Part shown: positions 54,928 through 59,030 of the stretch, piece after piece
Numbering within the stretch: the stretch's first letter is position 1
How the letters are laid out: every line of letters starts with the position of its first letter
NCBI RefSeq assembly: GCF_003697845.1
Contig: NZ_RDQE01000016.1
Coordinates: 1-59,030, forward strand
Source of the DNA: Halobellus captivus
GTDB taxonomy: Archaea > Halobacteriota > Halobacteria > Halobacteriales > Haloferacaceae
Reading direction: 5' to 3'
DNA length: 59,030 nucleotides
Notes under the pieces: generated by a model
Told to the model about the DNA's origin: nothing
Seen by the model: only the letters and a program-made list of their open reading frames with translations
The model's database searches: none
Program-made: the position numbers and the translations under genes

Positions 54928-55893
54928 CTAGGACGACTCGTTCGTCGAATGTGTCTCGGTGCCGCAAGCCATGAGAGTTGACAGAGTATTCACGGTGAGT
55001 TCTCCCTCAGAATCAATTTCTGCCCGTGTTGACGACTGGTTACAGTCGAAGTTTTCGGGCGTTACCTGCTCGCTGGCCGTCATCTCTGTTTCGAGTACAT
55101 CAACCGATAGCGTGTATGTCCCGCTCTCAGTGAGGGTGATCAGTACTGTACTCTCAGGTTCGACCGTGTAGAGTCCATCAAATTGCGCTGTCGAGTCGTC
55201 CTCAACGAGCATCCTGGCCGTCCACGTTTCTTCCGACGGATTCCGGAGCATGAACATGTGGGTGAATTCCCCCGTATCTGCGGGAATCGGATCGTCACCA
55301 AGTGTGTGCGACACGACCTCGTCGGAGGGAGCTGTGTCGGAAACAACACCGGGACACGCCATCCGCGTGGAAATACTCGTTGAGTCGAGTGTGCCATCCT
55401 CCTGAACGTTGACCGTCGTTTTGGTCACGTTACAGGTGAATTGGTGAGGGTCGAGAGTGACTACTTCAGTCGCATCTAACTCAGGAACCGTTACTCGAAC
55501 GGTGTACGTACTGAGATCGGTAAGCGACGCAACGATACTCGCGTTTGCTTGGAGCTCCACCGATTCCTCAAACACTGTCTCGCTGGCAGTCGAAATTGTA
55601 ATCGTTCCGTGATGGGTCTCCTCCGTGGGGTTCCCGAATGCGACGTGGTGAGCTGTTCTGAGACCACGCTCTTCGATCGATCCGGTCCCGATAGTTCGCT
55701 CAGCGGTGTCACCGGCTTTGATAAGTGTCTGCTCCGACATTTGGTCAGTATCGTCTTGTGTGCTCTCGGAAGTGTTCGATTCTGGTTCAGAGTCTGATTC
55801 GGACGATGCGCTCAATGCTGCTTGGGAGGTACAACCCGCTGCTGCTGTTGAGAGGCCAATCCCCGCACTTGCCAGAAACATTCTACGTTTCAT
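54928..55893 (-). CDS. Secreted Tat lipoprotein with two repeated domains, unknown function
   Basis: The 321-aa precursor has a twin-arginine signal with lipobox (MKRRMFLASAGIGLSTAAAGC), so Cys21 should be lipid-modified and the protein anchored outside the cell. A Ser/Glu/Asp-rich linker follows (about 22-55). Two related beta-rich domains come next (about 80-190 and 205-315). Each ends in a Cys-containing segment (FTCNVT...MACPG and FDCNQS...LMACG), suggesting one disulfide per repeat. The gene lies within the inverted IS-type ends with an HTH-membrane gene 71 bp upstream on the same strand. The function is not recognisable. Confidence 0.75.
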   Translation of the reverse strand: MKRRMFLASAGIGLSTAAAGCTSQAALSASSESDSEPESNTSESTQDDTDQMSEQTLIKAGDTAERTIGTGSIEERGLRTAHHVAFGNPTEETHHGTITISTASETVFEESVELQANASIVASLTDLSTYTVRVTVPELDATEVVTLDPHQFTCNVTKTTVNVQEDGTLDSTSISTRMACPGVVSDTAPSDEVVSHTLGDDPIPADTGEFTHMFMLRNPSEETWTARMLVEDDSTAQFDGLYTVEPESTVLITLTESGTYTLSVDVLETEMTASEQVTPENFDCNQSSTRAEIDSEGELTVNTLSTLMACGTETHSTNESS

Positions 55894-55964
55894 ACACTAC
55901 CATTAGACGGGGGAGACATCGTCCTATCCCAGATTCAAAGGCGTCTTTGAGTCCCAGAAAGCAC

Positions 55965-56600
55965 TCACGCGGGAGTGTGACTCTGTGTTGGACGATACGT
56001 CCGCCAGTACCACGTTACAAAGAGAAACAAGATTAGAACCATACTAACTCCTAGAATGAACCCGCCAGGGCCGGTTCCGAACGTAACGAGTGTCTCCCAC
56101 AGAGTTGGATCCGGCTGTGGAAGTTCCCCGCCTCGAGATACTGGTACGGGTGTTGATACTGACCAGCGTGCGTGAACGATGACACTGACAACGCCGACGA
56201 TACCAACTGCGCCAAAGACACGACGCAACGCGGTTGTAAGTGACGGGGTTGTTCGTTCTGCTCCCGCAAAAAGGACAAGCGCGCTATTTGTCGGAGCGTA
56301 CACATCCATCTCGCGCCCTTGCTCGGAATACCACGTCTCAATGACTTCCACTAACTCTGCGTCTTGAAGCCGGTCGAGGTGGTAGCTAGTATTCTGTACT
56401 GAAGAGTCAATCTCAGCAGCAATGTCCGACGCCGTCATCGGTTCTTCATAGATCCGATTAAGGATACGACGGGCCGTTGTTGACGCGACTGCCGATAGAA
56501 TCTGCTCCGCAGATTCGTCTTCAAATTCAATGAGTCTAGGCTCTAATCCGCGATCAGATGCTGATCGGGGTGTAGGTTTTAGAGGTAGTAGTGAGGACAT
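55965..56600 (-). CDS. Membrane-anchored winged-helix (ArsR-like) regulator
   Basis: The 211-aa protein has an ArsR-type winged helix at about residues 32-100 (RRILNRIYEEPMTASDIAAEI, then QNTSYHLDRLQDAELVEVI). Two transmembrane helices follow, at about 128-146 and 174-194. Such haloarchaeal proteins couple DNA binding to a membrane signal. It reads in the same direction as the lipoprotein gene and could regulate it. The two genes together occupy the cassette between inverted ends. Confidence 0.8.
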   Translation of the reverse strand: MSSLLPLKPTPRSASDRGLEPRLIEFEDESAEQILSAVASTTARRILNRIYEEPMTASDIAAEIDSSVQNTSYHLDRLQDAELVEVIETWYSEQGREMDVYAPTNSALVLFAGAERTTPSLTTALRRVFGAVGIVGVVSVIVHARWSVSTPVPVSRGGELPQPDPTLWETLVTFGTGPGGFILGVSMVLILFLFVTWYWRTYRPTQSHTPA

Positions 56601-56689
56601 AGTCGTCCAATTTGTTTACGCTCTAATATGACTAATGAAGACTCAAAGAGACGTTTGTGTCTGAGTTGCCGAATTGCGCAATCATGACT

Positions 56690-56760
56690 CTGTTGGCACC
56701 CTTCAGCCAACAGCTGTTTCAGCCCATATTGTGTCTGTAGAATAAGATTTCAACAGAGCC
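56690..56760 (-). repeat. Right end of the inverted-end cassette
   Basis: On the minus strand it reads GGCTCTGTTGAAATC, then CTGAAACAGCTGTTGGCTGAAGG, the mirror of 54820-54888. Its outer 15 bp equal the ends of the 701-bp element at 16519. It lies 11 bp from the stop of Lrp copy 2. Confidence 0.65.
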
Positions 56761-56771
56761 CCAAAAGTAAC

Positions 56772-57227
56772 CTAGTCATTGCCAACGCTGAATTGCTCGT
56801 ATTCTTTCACTGCATTCAACACAACACTTGTATTCGATCCTTGGACATCTGCATCAGTCAATATTCGCTTGATCTGGTCGTTCATATCATCTGTATTCAG
56901 GAATTTTCCAATCGCGATGATGTCGTAGTCCCCCGTCGTCTCGTAGACGCTCACGATCTGCGATTCATTGTGAAGTGCTTCTGTAATATCCGGGAGTCCA
57001 GGCCCCTCAACCTTGAGCTGGAGAATTGCGGTCACGTCGTAGCCGAGCCGCTCATAGTTAACAATTGGAGAATACCCTTCAATGGCACCGGCTTCTTCCA
57101 GGTCGCTCAGATGGTTCGACACTGTCGTTACAGACACATCAAGCTGTTCGGCAAGACTACGCAAACTCTCACGCCCATTTCCTAGAAGTGCATTGACCAG
57201 CTCTTTGTCAAGATTTTCGTACGTCAT
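56772..57227 (-). CDS. Lrp/AsnC-family transcriptional regulator (copy 2)
   Basis: The 151-aa protein aligns without gaps to copy 1 (7927-8382). [21 protein letters not shown] is the HTH, and [19 protein letters not shown] with [16 protein letters not shown] the ligand domain. ATG 57227 (MTYENLD) parallels copy 1; the frame runs to 57251. The substitutions are mostly conservative, so this is an old duplication and both copies are probably functional. An IS-type end adjoins its 3' side, as one adjoins the 5' side of copy 1. Confidence 0.88.
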   Translation of the reverse strand: MTYENLDKELVNALLGNGRESLRSLAEQLDVSVTTVSNHLSDLEEAGAIEGYSPIVNYERLGYDVTAILQLKVEGPGLPDITEALHNESQIVSVYETTGDYDIIAIGKFLNTDDMNDQIKRILTDADVQGSNTSVVLNAVKEYEQFSVGND

Positions 57228-57367
57228 TGTTAACTTCTTTATTTGAACCAAGGATAAGAGTGTTAGTTACTATGGCAATACTTCAGAATTCGCTATCCAG
57301 AATTACCATTCACTTCCTTGGGACCGTTCTTCTGTTACTGAGTAATGTGTCAACACACTCAAGTCAG

Positions 57368-58732
57368 CTAAATGATGCCGCCGATCACGAGTAGTCCGAC
57401 GACAAGCAGCAGCGTCGCAACCACGCTCCCGCCAGCCAGCAGCTTGTTCTCCATCGCCTTCTCGTGGATCGGCATCTCGGCGTACTCCTTGCGGAACGCG
57501 TCAAGGTTCTCCTCGTCGTAGAAGTACTTCGTCTTCAGCGCGAACCGTTCGGTCACTGCACAGCCGGTACAGACCGACTCCCCTTCGAGCCGTTCGGTCT
57601 TGATGTGAGTGTCACAGGCGATCGCCCCGCAGTTTGGACAGTAGGTGTACGTCCCGTCGACGCCGCTCGTCTCGCAGTGGACGCAGCGATGAATCCCATC
57701 CTCCAGAGTAACCCGTGAGGGGCCAGCAGCATAGTATTCGTAGGGATACGAATACTCCAGTATCTCTATCGTCTGCCGAATCTCAGGTAGATAGACCGGC
57801 TCAATCGATTGTACAGAGATATCCGAGAGGTTCGGCTCACACGTCTTGTTGTACGTGACGTTGTTGTCGCCGGTGTAGGTCACCGTCGTTGTGTGGTGCT
57901 GCTGGAGCCGCTCGACAGCCCACTCCTTGTACTCGGTCTGGGTCTGTCCGAATCGGCGCTCCTCGATGTCGTCGAACACCTCCCCAAACCGTTCCAAGTC
58001 GAGTTCGATCCTCGTATGGAGGTTCTCGGTGACCAATGTCGCGACATCCTCGTCGACGACCTGTGGGTTCCCACGTTCAGCGTGTACCACGAACCGTGTC
58101 CGATCGTTGATCTGGTGGATGACGCCGACGGACGTCTCGAAAACAGCGTTCGTGTCGGCGGTAACCGCGACCACCGGTCGGAACGTCACCGCTGAGTGCG
58201 GTGGTGAGAGATCGGCAGCCTCGATGTTCTCAATATCCCGGAACGCTTCCTGGACGGGTGCGTCGACGTCAGCGGCCGGGTCGTATGGACGAAGGGTCTC
58301 GTCGCAGAGAATTTCGATGCGACCGTTGTAGAGGTCGAGGCCGATCTCGTCGGCGATCTCTCGGAGGTCCTCGCCATCGAGCAACTCGATTGGGTGTGGG
58401 TCGTCGTTTTGTTGGAGACGGTCAGCGTACTCCTGAGCGGGACTCGTAAACCGGCCGGTCGTGACTACCATTCCGCGTTTCGGGCCATCGAAATCGAACG
58501 TCGCGATCGCCGAGTGGAGCTTCTGGACGACCGGCCGCCCGACCGTCCCCGTGTGTTTGCACTCGACGACGATCGCGCGTCGTGTCCCGTCGACGACCTC
58601 TTCCATGATGACATCGCGACCCTCGTCGGCTGTCTTCTCAGCCTGTCGGACGTTCTCGTAGCCGAGGTTGCGGAAGACATCCTCGATCAGATCCTCGAAC
58701 TCAAACCCAGAGAGATCGTCCAGAACAGCCAT
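57368..58732 (-). CDS. Membrane-anchored Mrr-like restriction endonuclease with zinc ribbon
   Basis: The 454-aa protein starts with an Mrr_cat nuclease domain (about 1-125). FEFEDLIEDVFRNLGY is the first helix, DEGRDVIM provides the catalytic Asp, and VVECKHTG the Glu-x-Lys pair of PD-(D/E)xK enzymes. A middle region of unknown fold (about 150-345) follows. Next is a cluster of CxxC pairs (CVHCET, CPNCGA, CTGCAV) that should bind two zinc ions. The last 25 residues (GGSVVATLLLVVGLLVIGGII) form a membrane helix. Mrr enzymes cut modified DNA. A membrane anchor with zinc ribbons is unusual and suggests defence against incoming DNA at the cell surface. ATG 58732 is used; six extra codons are possible. 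Confidence 0.85.
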   Translation of the reverse strand: MAVLDDLSGFEFEDLIEDVFRNLGYENVRQAEKTADEGRDVIMEEVVDGTRRAIVVECKHTGTVGRPVVQKLHSAIATFDFDGPKRGMVVTTGRFTSPAQEYADRLQQNDDPHPIELLDGEDLREIADEIGLDLYNGRIEILCDETLRPYDPAADVDAPVQEAFRDIENIEAADLSPPHSAVTFRPVVAVTADTNAVFETSVGVIHQINDRTRFVVHAERGNPQVVDEDVATLVTENLHTRIELDLERFGEVFDDIEERRFGQTQTEYKEWAVERLQQHHTTTVTYTGDNNVTYNKTCEPNLSDISVQSIEPVYLPEIRQTIEILEYSYPYEYYAAGPSRVTLEDGIHRCVHCETSGVDGTYTYCPNCGAIACDTHIKTERLEGESVCTGCAVTERFALKTKYFYDEENLDAFRKEYAEMPIHEKAMENKLLAGGSVVATLLLVVGLLVIGGII

Positions 58733-58796
58733 TCTAAGGTACGGATACAATCCCGTTCATCTGACAAATATGTTGCCGTCTCATCGTGATCTTTCC

Positions 58797-58934
58797 TCAA
58801 GACGGTGAACATTGTTCCTGCTGTCGCTCATATGTCGCGAGTTTTTTGATCCGCTCATTTGTCGGTGAATGCGTCCGGAACAGCCAACGTTCGAACTGAT
58901 AGAGTCGTTTTCGAAGCCTCCAGTACGAGGGCTC
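58797..58934 (-). pseudogene. C-terminal fragment of an HtpX/M48-like protease gene
   Basis: The frame reads YWRLRKRLYQFERWLFRTHS, then PTNERIKKLATYE. The pattern FRTHPPTEERIxxL is the conserved C-terminal end of HtpX-type zinc metalloproteases. An in-frame stop just upstream (58935) cuts it off from any HExxH catalytic region, so it is a remnant. Confidence 0.55.
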
Positions 58935-59030
58935 TCATTCGTCTTTAGCTAAGACTCGCACCTCGGTTGCGTAGCGGTAGCGAGTGTCTCTTGCAGGATC
59001 GGTCGTTGCTTGTGGATCTTCTGCGCGTCG
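58935..59030 (-). CDS. Possible 3' end of a gene running off the right edge
   Basis: A frame open to the window edge reads AEDPQATTDPARDTRYRYA, then EVRVLAKDE, ending at TGA 58935-58937. The composition is protein-like but only 31 codons are seen, so no family can be named and it may be chance. Confidence 0.3.
   Translation of the reverse strand, partial: RRAEDPQATTDPARDTRYRYATEVRVLAKDE

Overview
The window is haloarchaeal DNA, from a member of the Halobacteria. The evidence is acidic, GC-rich protein coding, TATA/leaderless-style gene starts, several HTH_10 (bacterio-opsin-activator type) regulators, Lrp regulators and haloarchaeal ISH elements. A conjugation-type ATPase, a ParA/small-partner partition cassette with an iteron array, a PIN toxin module, an integrase and many insertion sequences point to a megaplasmid or an integrated element of mixed ancestry. 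It also carries metabolic genes that often sit on chromosomes (hut, hemD, deoxyhypusine synthase, two glutamate dehydrogenases).

Layout. 1-10 kb is a plasmid/mobile backbone: tandem 33-bp repeats, a 1190-aa DNA-pumping ATPase, a ParA operon with a 9-bp-phased iteron region, a PIN toxin/HTH pair plus a broken HTH paralogue, an Lrp regulator and a tyrosine recombinase. 10-18.5 kb holds transposase and TnpB scars, then cydAB (bd oxidase), an HTH_10 regulator, a Dps-like ferritin, a 2Fe-2S ferredoxin, a RidA protein, a 701-bp non-autonomous IS-like element with target duplication, and a SafE/UreH-type membrane protein. 18.8-32.3 kb is catabolic: glutamate dehydrogenase, NhaC antiporter, an HTH_10 regulator divergent from a two-subunit Rieske dioxygenase, and hutUGIH divergent from a second HTH_10 paralogue. 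Histidine degradation to glutamate and glutamate dehydrogenase form a coherent route. The palindrome TCCATATGGA recurs at the NhaC, regulator and dioxygenase promoters.

32.4-37.2 kb is a pile of five IS6-like ISH copies (intact, frameshifted or truncated). One has split a small gene that can be rebuilt exactly across an 8-bp target duplication; another abuts and truncates a membrane-protein gene. 37.2-47.5 kb has a PIN fragment, a SufS-SufU fusion, a CPA1-type antiporter with TrkA domains, a copper/heavy-metal P-type ATPase broken by two frameshifts, a TnpB scar, an MFS transporter, hemD and deoxyhypusine synthase. 47.5-59 kb has a second glutamate dehydrogenase operon with a 47-aa zinc ribbon, a 980-aa multi-sensor HTH_10 regulator divergent from an MFS transporter, an SMC-like gene fragment, a cassette between inverted IS-type ends (Tat lipoprotein plus membrane-bound HTH protein), a second near-copy of the Lrp regulator, a membrane-anchored Mrr-like nuclease, and a protease fragment at the right edge.

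All functional names rest on reading motifs by eye; no database search was possible.
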